Virus record (IMG/VR): IMGVR_UViG_3300014827_000021
Span: 2,377 to 23,868 of that record
Source: a virus
Direction: 5' to 3' (one strand)
DNA: 21,492 nt
Each line of letters begins with the position of its first letter. The stretch's first letter is position 1. Positions 7,553 through 13,000 of the stretch are shown here, piece by piece. Made by a program: the position numbers and the translations under genes. The notes below the pieces were generated by a model, which worked only from the letters and a program-made list of their open reading frames with translations, did not search any database and had not been told where the DNA came from.

Positions 7553-7722
7553 AAATCAACAGTAGGTTCACACGCAACGGTAACGCCACATCAATGATCG
7601 TATGTACCAAGGAAACTGAAAACAATGAAATGAGCGAGCTAAAGAAAGCAATGCATTGTAGGCGCTGGGAGATCTGTAAGAAGTGTGACGACCATGAGGC
7701 TTGTAAAAGTAAGAAAGGGTGA
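7549..7722 (+). CDS. 57-residue cysteine-rich protein
   Basis: A short reading frame from ATG 7549 (overlapping the previous TGA) to TGA at 7720-7722. The product begins MKINSRFTRNGNATSMIVCT and its second half has CRRWEICKKCDDHEAC, four cysteines in a compact zinc-knuckle-like spacing (C-x6-C-x2-C-x5-C). No function is recognised. Support comes from overlap-coupling on the 5' side, dense packing and a clear cysteine pattern. Confidence 0.6.
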   Translation: MKINSRFTRNGNATSMIVCTKETENNEMSELKKAMHCRRWEICKKCDDHEACKSKKG

Positions 7723-7727
7723 GAGAA

Positions 7728-8084
7728 ATGAATAAGACTGAATTTACAGAAGGACCATGGGAAGTTGAATGCGATGAGGAATATGGCAATCACACAATAA
7801 GAATGGGAACGGCTATAGAGGATAGGGGAAGTTTTGAACCACAGCATGTAGTTGAATATGAACATGGGTGTTGGTTTGATAAGGACAGTGAGGAAGATTG
7901 TCCAGCTAACAAACAAGCTAGAGAAGCAGAGGCAAACGCTAATCTGATGGCCGCAAGTCCTGATATGTATAAAGCACTGAGCGAGATTTTAACACGAATA
8001 GCGAATGTGCCTTTAGATAAAAATGTTCTTACGATTATAACTCTATGCGAACGAGCCATAGTTAAGGCAGGGGGGATTGAGTAG
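7728..8084 (+). CDS. Phage hypothetical protein (GPWEV ... NANLMAASPDMYKAL family)
   Basis: From ATG 7728 (site AAAGGGTGAG at 7714-7723) this encodes 118 residues. It has the two hallmarks of a common phage and metagenome family: an N-terminal TEGPWEV and, in the centre, EANANLMAASPDMYKALSEIL. The middle contains HVVEYEHGCWFDKDSEEDC, an acidic stretch. The family has no established function. A GTG at 7719 is in frame but overlaps the preceding stop and is less likely. Stop is TAG, immediately upstream of the YopX-like gene. Confidence 0.8.
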   Translation: MNKTEFTEGPWEVECDEEYGNHTIRMGTAIEDRGSFEPQHVVEYEHGCWFDKDSEEDCPANKQAREAEANANLMAASPDMYKALSEILTRIANVPLDKNVLTIITLCERAIVKAGGIE

Positions 8085-8085
8085 A

Positions 8086-8481
8086 ATGAGTAGAGATATT
8101 AAATTCCGCGGTAAAAGGATTAATGACAATGAGTGGACATATGGTGGGCTAGTCATTGAATCAAACGGAACGGCATGGATAAGTAAGCACTTCCACAAAG
8201 GAGAATGGGAGCAAGTTGAACTTGCGACGGTGGGGCAATCTACTGGATTAGTGGAGGATTCGGTAGAGGGTTGCGCGGAAGCTAAAACTATATATGAGGA
8301 CGACATTGTCCTTATTGTAGACGTTGGCGAACAAGGAACGTCGAGAGTGACATTTGAAGATGGAAGATGGTCAGTTGATTACTGGGGAGAAAAAACGGAA
8401 TTGTCCTATTTCGTGGAAGAGGCTAGAGTTTTCATAATTGGAAACGTCCACGAAAATCCAGAGCTCTTGGAGTCCGAATGA
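8086..8481 (+). CDS. YopX-family protein
   Basis: The start IKFRGKRINDNEWTYGGLV, the middle VGQSTGLVEDS with KTIYEDDIVLI, and the end VFIIGNVHENPELLE are the standard YopX landmarks; 131 residues is the normal size. YopX proteins are widespread in phages of Gram-positive bacteria, fold as beta-barrels, and have no agreed function. I prefer ATG 8086 over TTG 8077; the G-run at 8070-8075 serves as binding site. The last codons overlap the VRR-NUC start (ATG 8478). Confidence 0.9.
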   Translation: MSRDIKFRGKRINDNEWTYGGLVIESNGTAWISKHFHKGEWEQVELATVGQSTGLVEDSVEGCAEAKTIYEDDIVLIVDVGEQGTSRVTFEDGRWSVDYWGEKTELSYFVEEARVFIIGNVHENPELLESE

Positions 8482-8840
8482 ATCATAACGAAAGCGACGA
8501 GTAGCAAGCCCTATTCCAGTGGTCGAAACTATCTCAATCCAAATACCCCGAACTTTCCCTACTTCATGCAATTCCAAACGGAGGAAAGCGGAATATCAGG
8601 GAAGCGTCACGATTGAAGAAAGAAGGAGCAAAGGCAGGGGTTAGCGATATATTCCTGCCAGTTGCTAGCCAAGGATTCCACGGCTTATATATCGAGCTTA
8701 AAGTAAAGGGCGGGAAGTTATCAGAGAACCAGAAATGGTGGATAACAAAAACAATCGAGCAGGGGTATCTATCAGTTGTTTGTTACGGATGGGTTGAGGC
8801 TAAGGAAGTTATCGAGGGGTATTTGGAGGGAACTCAATAA
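8478..8840 (+). pseudogene. VRR-NUC nuclease gene interrupted by in-frame TAG at codon 9
   Basis: VRR-NUC proteins are PD-(D/E)XK nucleases, in phages often a small resolvase or replication-associated enzyme. From ATG 8478, overlapping the YopX stop, the frame reads MNHNESDE, TAG at 8502-8504, then QALFQWSKLSQSKYPELSLL and HAIPNGGKRN. This is the conserved N-terminus of the family, continuing into EGAKAGVSDIFLPVAS (catalytic D), GLYIELKV (ExK), LSENQKWW and GYLSVVCYGW. With the TAG read as an amino acid the product is 120 residues, the usual size. A restart at TTG 8613 has no binding site and would drop the conserved AIPNGG motif. Its end overlaps the next gene (TAATG). Either nonfunctional or dependent on amber readthrough. 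Confidence 0.8.
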
Positions 8841-9040
8841 TGGCATGTGGGGCTATAGTTGGAGAATGCCTTATCTGCGATGATTGGATCTATGAAGATG
8901 AATGGGAATTCACTGGAAATATAATGCACCACGATTCATGTAAGGTGACTGATTTAGTTGCAAAGTTTGCCAAGTTTTCACTTGAAGAACAAAAGCGTGT
9001 AGTTGAATATGCCGGGTTGGGAAAAGGAAAGGTAGTGTGA
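8840..9040 (+). CDS. Small zinc-finger-like protein
   Basis: A 66-residue product starting at ATG 8840, coupled to the VRR-NUC stop. Residues 9-34 carry ECLICDDWIYEDEWEFTGN followed by HHDSC, giving a C-x2-C ... H-H-x2-C pattern that could bind zinc. The C-terminal half (LVAKFAKFSLEEQKRVVEYA) is helical. I do not recognise a function. Confidence 0.65.
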   Translation: MACGAIVGECLICDDWIYEDEWEFTGNIMHHDSCKVTDLVAKFAKFSLEEQKRVVEYAGLGKGKVV

Positions 9041-9043
9041 TTT

Positions 9044-9148
9044 GTGAATTTGTCCTGCAAAGATTGCTCCTTTAGGTTTAGTGATCGAGAGTTGTTACCT
9101 TGCACTGGGTGCGCGAATAAGAAGGGGAGGGCAAAAGAATGTTTTTAG
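9044..9148 (+). CDS. 34-residue two-CxxC microprotein
   Basis: From GTG 9044 the frame encodes MNLSCKDCSFRF, SDRELLPCTGCANKK and a short tail, ending at TAG 9146-9148. The CKDC ... CTGC pattern is what a minimal zinc ribbon looks like. A moderate binding site (AAAGG, about 9029-9033) lies upstream, and the end overlaps the next start by 10 bases. It fills an otherwise empty gap, but it is very short. Confidence 0.45.
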   Translation: MNLSCKDCSFRFSDRELLPCTGCANKKGRAKECF

Positions 9149-9378
9149 ACCTAGCAAGCACAATAGCAGGCGGTGTCCTAGTCTTAGTCGGCGAAGGAGT
9201 TTTACTTGTGGTAGTCATGGTTTGGGCATTGATGGACACAGGAAAGAAGACTGATGAGCAAGGGGCAACAAGCGAACATATAGCTGAATGGTGCCAATTA
9301 GACTTTAACGAGTTATGCGCTAAAGATTGCAAGGGGCGCAACATATGCAAGATTAGTAAAGTCGACGTGCGTATATGA
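9139..9378 (+). CDS. Small single-pass membrane protein with cysteine-rich tail
   Basis: A 79-residue protein beginning at ATG 9139, with GGGGAGGG about eight bases upstream. Residues 8-32 (TIAGGVLVLVGEGVLLVVVM) are a clear membrane helix. The remaining 45 residues are soluble and contain four cysteines (EWCQLDFNELCAKDCKGRNIC). Topology and role are unknown. Its stop overlaps the start of the 30-residue zinc-ribbon gene (ATGA). Confidence 0.7.
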   Translation: MFLDLASTIAGGVLVLVGEGVLLVVVMVWALMDTGKKTDEQGATSEHIAEWCQLDFNELCAKDCKGRNICKISKVDVRI

Positions 9379-9467
9379 CGATTGAATGCCCTGATTGTGG
9401 TAACAAGCTGATACATCAGGGCGGCTGCGTTATCTGTGTGTCTTGTGGTTGGAGTCCTTGCAAGTAA
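9375..9467 (+). CDS. 30-residue stand-alone zinc ribbon
   Basis: The frame from ATG 9375 (overlapping the preceding TGA) to TAA 9465-9467 encodes MTIECPDCGNKLIHQGGCVI followed by CVSCGWSPCK. The pattern CPDCG ... GGC-x2-C-x2-CGWSPC is almost the same as the zinc-binding tail at the C-terminus of B12-dependent (class II) ribonucleotide reductases and of other nucleic acid enzymes. Here it stands alone as a complete gene. It is translationally coupled and followed by a gene with its own AGGGGAGGG site. Function unknown; protein or nucleic acid binding is the natural guess. Confidence 0.7.
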   Translation: MTIECPDCGNKLIHQGGCVICVSCGWSPCK

Positions 9468-9485
9468 GAGGGGAGGGTTTAGAAA

Positions 9486-9653
9486 ATGGATAATATAGAA
9501 TTAGTTATCATTAGCTCAGTTCTTACGACATTAACAACACTAATTATTATCTCTACATGCAAATGGTATATGCATGAAATATCATCAATGGTTACTAGAA
9601 AAAATATGAGGAATCCTAATCATTACGAGATTAGACCGAGGAAGAAGATATGA
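9486..9653 (+). CDS. 55-residue membrane protein
   Basis: From ATG 9486, behind GAGGGGAGGG (9468-9477), this encodes a short acidic N-terminus, one membrane helix (LVIISSVLTTLTTLIIISTC, residues 6-25) and a basic tail (TRKNMRNPNHYEIRPRKKI). Nothing suggests holin activity beyond size, and holins are expected further downstream. Its TGA overlaps the next ATG at 9650. Confidence 0.6.
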   Translation: MDNIELVIISSVLTTLTTLIIISTCKWYMHEISSMVTRKNMRNPNHYEIRPRKKI

Positions 9654-10057
9654 AGCTACCAGAAGATAGGATTTGCCCGAACGGCTGGGAATCATGCGGC
9701 GAGTGCAAATACGAGAACTCATGCAGACCTAATCATTACCACTTTGAAACATACACTGAGTTTGTTATCAAGGCGGCTGAGATAGCAGAGGCAAGTGTTA
9801 ATGCTGAGGTGAAGGCAGCAATCAGAGAGACTTGGGGACAGAAGTTTGATCGGATGACTGAGGATGAGAGATGGGCAGACTATCGCAAGTATCACGTTAC
9901 GGACTTGACGTATAAAGAACCTATTACGTGCATGGGTGGACCGATACAACATGGGGGAGGTAGCAGTAATAACGTGAAGAAGGAGAATAAGGGAACGCAA
10001 CCAACAATATATAAATGGGGAGTATTCAAACAGTTAAGCGTAACACAGTTGACATAA
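9650..10057 (+). CDS. Hypothetical protein with N-terminal cysteine cluster
   Basis: A 135-residue protein of unknown role. Residues 9-26 are CPNGWESCGECKYENSC, four cysteines in a compact motif seen at the start of several unnamed phage proteins. The middle (FVIKAAEIAEASVNAEVKAA, then RETWGQKFDRMTEDER) is helical. The C-terminal 30 residues are Gly/Ser/Asn-rich and poorly structured. The last bases overlap the -35 element of the promoter at 10049. Start ATG 9650 is coupled to the preceding gene. Confidence 0.65.
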   Translation: MKLPEDRICPNGWESCGECKYENSCRPNHYHFETYTEFVIKAAEIAEASVNAEVKAAIRETWGQKFDRMTEDERWADYRKYHVTDLTYKEPITCMGGPIQHGGGSSNNVKKENKGTQPTIYKWGVFKQLSVTQLT

Positions 10058-10078
10058 ATTGACAAGGTAGTGTACAAT
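10049..10078 (+). promoter_or_regulatory. Consensus-like sigma-70/sigma-A promoter
   Basis: TTGACA at 10049-10054 and TACAAT at 10073-10078 are separated by 18 bases, one of the best vegetative promoter matches in the window. Transcription would start near 10085. Downstream lie a short leader, an intrinsic terminator, and then the accessory, packaging and head genes, so this may be the late or middle promoter. A second TTGACA at 10059-10064 is too close to the -10 (8 bases) to be used. Confidence 0.65.
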
Positions 10079-10112
10079 GGACGTAGGGTTGTGCCCTGGA
10101 TGAAATTACTAA

Positions 10113-10142
10113 CTAAGACGTTCCGGAAGGAGCGTCTTTTCT
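10113..10142 (+). terminator. Intrinsic terminator/attenuator in the leader
   Basis: AAGACGTTCC and GGAGCGTCTT (10115-10124 and 10129-10138) pair in a 10-bp stem with one G-U, loop GGAA, followed by TTTTCTT. It is about 30 bases from the predicted transcription start plus a small GGG-TTGTG-CCC hairpin (10086-10096), so a transcript of about 55 nt is expected unless termination is overridden. Confidence 0.65.
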
Positions 10143-10204
10143 TATGCCTAATGCAGGAATATCCTTCCTTTTGTCGAAGAAATTAGGCAAGAGGGAGGTG
10201 TAAT

Positions 10205-10435
10205 ATGAGAATAGATGGTAATCATAAATGTAATAGCCGTTTCGATGATTGCGACAATGAATATGAGTGGATGGCACTAATACCCCAAAGGATGGACTCA
10301 CCAGTTTATGAAGTAGAGGAACTCAATAAGCCTATCGGAAAAATTATTGAAACCACAGATGAACAATATGTTATTAGGATTAAATGCCCAAAATGTTTCC
10401 AAGATAACATCATCAAATATCAGAGGACTAAGTAG
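10205..10435 (+). CDS. Hypothetical protein with CxxC motifs
   Basis: A 76-residue protein with an excellent site (GAGGGAGGTG, 10191-10200) before ATG 10205. It begins MRIDGNHKCNSRFDDC and near its end has IKCPKCFQDNIIKY, which resembles half of a zinc ribbon. No family recognised. It is the first gene after the promoter/terminator leader and is followed by a second terminator-like hairpin. Stop is TAG. Confidence 0.7.
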   Translation: MRIDGNHKCNSRFDDCDNEYEWMALIPQRMDSPVYEVEELNKPIGKIIETTDEQYVIRIKCPKCFQDNIIKYQRTK

Positions 10436-10452
10436 TTAGAGCAAGGATACGC

Positions 10453-10480
10453 AAGAGTCCGATTAGTGGGCTCTTTTCTT
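10453..10480 (+). terminator. Second intrinsic terminator-like hairpin
   Basis: AAGAGTCC (10453-10460) pairs with GGGCTCTT (10468-10475) with one G-U, loop GATTAGT, followed by TTCTT. Like the hairpin at 10113, it is followed by CTTTTCTTATG, and it separates the genes at 10205 and 10510. Confidence 0.6.
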
Positions 10481-10509
10481 ATGTCCAAATATAGGTGGAG
10501 GTGCAAGCC

Positions 10510-10731
10510 ATGATTACGGCGCATAATCGCGGACATTTAATCAAGTACGTCAATGGGGCGTGGGTGTATGCAGATACGGAAACATCAATTGATATAGATA
10601 GGTCATGTACTAGGTGCGGAAGAGCAGCGACCATAGAGGGATATGATGCTTGCTTAGGACATATTCAAGGAGCCACAAGTGCGTGTTGCGGTCACGGAAA
10701 AGAAGACGGCTATGTAGTTATGGGAGAGTGA
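10510..10731 (+). CDS. Phage zinc-ribbon protein (GYDACLGHIxGxxSACCGHG family)
   Basis: From ATG 10510, with AGGTGGAGGTG upstream (10491-10503), this gives 73 residues. The second half, CTRCGRAATIEGYDACLGHI then SACCGHGKEDGYVVM, is the diagnostic sequence of a common small phage family: RPCxxCG, GYDACLG, ACCGHG. The cysteines and histidine suggest zinc binding. Function is not established. A GTG at 10495 is in frame but lies within the binding site. Confidence 0.82.
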   Translation: MITAHNRGHLIKYVNGAWVYADTETSIDIDRSCTRCGRAATIEGYDACLGHIQGATSACCGHGKEDGYVVMGE

Positions 10732-10736
10732 TTGTC

Positions 10737-10940
10737 GTGGAAGATCCTAAGTGCTGGCGCTATGATGCCAAAGATAAATCCTCAAAGGACAAACCTGATT
10801 GTAGCAAATGTAATAATCATGGATGGACGAAGTGCAAGGATGAGGAGCTGCTGATGAACAGGATCAACGAGACGGAGAACCTAATGAGACATGATGGTTA
10901 TAGGCGCGGGAGTGGCGGAATCAGGCAGATAAGACGGTGA
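10737..10940 (+). CDS. Small cysteine-containing protein
   Basis: Starting at GTG 10737, eight bases after GGGAGAG, this encodes 67 residues: VEDPKCWRYDAKDKSSKDK then PDCSKCNNHGWTKCKDEELL, a four-cysteine motif, and an arginine-rich tail (YRRGSGGIRQIRR). A longer reading from 10650 would overlap the preceding well-supported gene by 80 bases, so I reject it. No function recognised. Confidence 0.6.
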   Translation: MEDPKCWRYDAKDKSSKDKPDCSKCNNHGWTKCKDEELLMNRINETENLMRHDGYRRGSGGIRQIRR

Positions 10941-10952
10941 GGGGGCAAACCC

Positions 10953-11156
10953 ATGAAGATAGCGTGCTGGGAGTGTATAGAATGCGGTAGGTACATCGCA
11001 GAGGGAGCAGAACTAAAGGACGGTACACGTTGCCGGTGTGGTGGAATGCTTGAGCCAAGAGCGTTGAAGGATGTCGCCGATACCGCAAATGGTAAGCGTA
11101 ACAGCAATAGGCAATTCGTTGCAGGAGTTGAGATCATGGGCATTCAAACCCTTTAA
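10953..11156 (+). CDS. Small zinc-ribbon protein
   Basis: A 67-residue product. Residues 5-32 (CWECIECGRYIAEGAEL then TRCRCGG) make a classic two-pair zinc ribbon. The start at ATG 10953 follows GGGGGCAAACCC, where the G-run that should bind the ribosome can pair with the C-run, as at 7265-7279. The last 80 bases overlap the next reading frame, so one of the two ends is uncertain. Confidence 0.65.
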   Translation: MKIACWECIECGRYIAEGAELKDGTRCRCGGMLEPRALKDVADTANGKRNSNRQFVAGVEIMGIQTL

Positions 11157-11256
11157 GAGAATGGCTAACGTCATTGGTGAGTTTGCATTGGATGAACGCA
11201 TACCTGAGTCCATTAGGATGGACTACATGAACAGGATCATATCAAGTAGAATGTGA
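11089..11256 (+). CDS. Hypothetical 55-61 residue protein
   Basis: The frame from ATG 11089 (or ATG 11071) to TGA 11254-11256 encodes SLQELRSWAFKPFKRMANVI then GEFALDERIPESIRMDYMNR, a helical, amphipathic sequence that looks like real protein. It overlaps the preceding gene by about 70 bases and has a weak binding site, so the start is uncertain and may lie further downstream. Its stop overlaps the GTG of the metallopeptidase. Function not recognised. Confidence 0.5.
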   Translation: MVSVTAIGNSLQELRSWAFKPFKRMANVIGEFALDERIPESIRMDYMNRIISSRM

Positions 11257-11933
11257 AGGGAGATCTGAGCAAGCAATTAATGGATGTAAGAAGAATTTGT
11301 AATAAATGTGTGATAGGGTGTGGAGATTCATGCGCAGCCCTTGAGGAACTTTTAAAGATATATAGAGATCTGAGAATAGAAGAAAAAACAGTCATAATAA
11401 AAGACCTCAGAAAAGAGTTAAGCCTGGTCGACTATGAAGTGGCAGACGATCTGAGAGTGCTTGCTGAAAAGATAATATTAGCCATGCCAGAGCTGGGCAT
11501 CATTAGGGAATTCGATGCTAAGATCGGATATGTCAGAAGCTACGAAGTGAAAAAGGACAAAGGCAAAGAGGTTAATGCAGATTGCAGGAAGATAAACGGG
11601 ACATATACCGCTTATCTTCCCTTCGATTTTGTTATTACTTTTTACGAGAATAACATTTATCACATGAGTGAGAACCAAAAGAAGATCCTTATGCTTCATG
11701 AGTTGAGACACATTGGTATCGGTGAAAGAGGGTTCAGAATTGAAAACCATGATGTAGAAGATTTCAGGGACATCTTAGACAGATTCGGCATAACATGGGG
11801 CGGATTTGATCAAGAGGTACCCGATATCTTAGCAATTGAAGTAGGTGGTGAGGGTGCCAGACAAAAGGACGCAAAAGGGCACAAATTGGAGACCAAGCGC
11901 AAAGCAGGTAGCAATGGCACAACTCCTTCTTAA
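11253..11933 (+). CDS. Putative phage metallopeptidase
   Basis: The 226-residue reading from GTG 11253 contains HELRH at residues 149-153 (zincin-type HExxH) and, 13 residues later, H166-D in RIENHDVEDFRDILDRFG, the arrangement of the putative phage metallopeptidase family (PF18894, from memory). MSENQKKILMLHELRHI and ITW near the end also fit. Residues 10-30 hold four cysteines (RICNKCVIGCGDSCAALEEL), an N-terminal extension that I do not recognise. ATG 11280 is an alternative start. The C-terminal 30 residues overlap the next gene's N-terminus. Substrate unknown; in related phages the gene sits just ahead of the packaging genes, as here. Confidence 0.78.
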   Translation: MKGDLSKQLMDVRRICNKCVIGCGDSCAALEELLKIYRDLRIEEKTVIIKDLRKELSLVDYEVADDLRVLAEKIILAMPELGIIREFDAKIGYVRSYEVKKDKGKEVNADCRKINGTYTAYLPFDFVITFYENNIYHMSENQKKILMLHELRHIGIGERGFRIENHDVEDFRDILDRFGITWGGFDQEVPDILAIEVGGEGARQKDAKGHKLETKRKAGSNGTTPS

Positions 11934-12180
11934 TCCAGAGGATAGGCGTACCAAAACCGATAAGATGAAAGAGGTTGGTGTGCCCCAAAGAACTTTCTAT
12001 AAGTGGATGAAGGACAAACGATTCATTAATTATATTAATTCACAGATCACCCAATATACTGACGGAGAATTATCCGAGGTGTGGAAGGCTTTGATTAACC
12101 AATGTAAGCGTGGAAACATTCAGGCAATGAAACTATTCTTCGAGATGAAAGAGCTACACCCTAGCACAAAGGCATGGTGA
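11845..12180 (+). CDS. phBC6A51-type helix-turn-helix protein (possible terminase small subunit)
   Basis: From GTG 11845 or 11851 this encodes about 110 residues. The core AQLLLNPEDRRTKTDKMKEV then GVPQRTFYKWMKDKRF is a helix-turn-helix as in the phBC6A51 family, whose members sit just before terminase genes and are often called small terminase or late regulator. The C-terminal helix (WKALINQCKRGNIQAMKLFF) is typical. The N-terminal 25 residues overlap the metallopeptidase gene by about 90 bases; ATG 11914 would remove the overlap but shorten the domain. A second small-terminase candidate lies at 13001. Confidence 0.75.
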   Translation: MVRVPDKRTQKGTNWRPSAKQVAMAQLLLNPEDRRTKTDKMKEVGVPQRTFYKWMKDKRFINYINSQITQYTDGELSEVWKALINQCKRGNIQAMKLFFEMKELHPSTKAW

Positions 12181-12184
12181 TAAC

Positions 12185-12871
12185 GTGGCCAAGTATGCAA
12201 TTCTTCAGTCCTTCTATGCAAGTGATCCATGGATTAATTTCAGGTTGGGACTAATCGCTGAACGTGGTCCTAACTGTCAAGTGTGTGGTAGAAGGATAGC
12301 AAAGGCAATAGAGATCATTGGACATCACAAGATAGAGTTAACGCCTGAGAACGTACATGATGTATTGATATCCCTGAACCCTAGCAATGTTGACCTAGTG
12401 TGCTTTGATTGCCATCACAAAGAGCATAAGAGATTCGGGTACCAATCATTAGGCAGGAACGTCTACATCGTGTATGGCCCACCAATGGCAGGACAGAAGG
12501 AGTTCATGCAGGGGCGCGTGTGTCGTGGAGATATAGTCGTAGACATGGACAGGTTGTACCATGCAGTATCGATGTTACCTGACTATGATAAGCCTGATAA
12601 TTTACTGGGCAATGTCTTAGGTTTACATAGTCTACTGATTGATAACATCAAGACAAGGTATGGCAAGTGGCACAATGCCTGGGTAGTTGGTGGGTATGCT
12701 GACAAGTACAAGAGAGAGAAGATGGCGAGTGACCTAGGCGCTGAGCTGATCTTCCTTGATGTCAGTAAGGACGAGTGTCTAAGAAGGTTAGACATGGATG
12801 AGGACAGGAAGTACAGGAAGGATGAGTGGCGTGGATACATTGAGAAGTGGTTCAACGGATACATGGAGTAG
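12185..12871 (+). CDS. HNH endonuclease fused to P-loop (AAA/kinase-like) domain
   Basis: Residues 31-81 form an HNH nuclease: CQVC (31-34), GHHKI (46-50), NPSNVDLVCFDCHHKEH. Residues 93-228 form a P-loop nucleoside-kinase-like domain (VYIVYGPPMAG, IVVDMDRLYHA, DNIKTRYGKWHNAWVVGGYA, ELIFLDVSKDECLRRL, DEWRGYIEKWF). This fusion recurs beside the terminase genes of cos-type phages, where HNH proteins assist packaging. The Walker A is degenerate: GPPMAGQKE has Q104 where the conserved lysine of GPPxSGKST is expected, so ATP binding is doubtful. GTG 12185 has only a weak binding site (GGTGA). Stop is TAG. Confidence 0.88.
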   Translation: MAKYAILQSFYASDPWINFRLGLIAERGPNCQVCGRRIAKAIEIIGHHKIELTPENVHDVLISLNPSNVDLVCFDCHHKEHKRFGYQSLGRNVYIVYGPPMAGQKEFMQGRVCRGDIVVDMDRLYHAVSMLPDYDKPDNLLGNVLGLHSLLIDNIKTRYGKWHNAWVVGGYADKYKREKMASDLGAELIFLDVSKDECLRRLDMDEDRKYRKDEWRGYIEKWFNGYME

Positions 12872-13000
12872 GATCCGGTTCATTTCTACCTGGGTACCCC
12901 CCGCCTAATGATGATTGTACGGGAAATTTACTAACCAATGGATAAAGGCATCTCTCTTATACACCGAGAATTTTGAAAATCCCGGGAGGTATTCAGTTTC
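12872..13000 (+). other. Gene-free gap between HNH and small terminase genes; candidate cos region
   Basis: No reading frame with a start and binding site is visible. The segment holds a GC-rich block, CCTGGGTACCCCCCGCC (12888-12904, containing the palindrome GGGTACCC), in otherwise A/T-rich DNA, and ends with GGGAGG before the next gene. Cohesive-end sites of HNH-encoding phages lie in this position, so cos is possible; this is positional inference. Confidence 0.35.

Noticed and set aside
7500-7916. 138-codon minus-strand frame
   Set aside because: Antisense to three coupled + strand genes; Ser/Phe/Leu-rich composition is typical of a shadow frame.
10100-10186. 28-codon frame starting in the leader (MKLLTKTFRKERLFLCLM)
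   Set aside because: It runs through the terminator stem, has no clear binding site and no homology that I recognise.
10650-10736. N-terminal extension of the gene at 10737
   Set aside because: It overlaps a well-supported family member in another frame and reads as an arginine/serine-rich shadow.
12983-13000. Short ATTTTGAAAAT palindrome near 12970-12980 as a regulatory hairpin
   Set aside because: Five-base A/T arms are too weak to form a meaningful structure.
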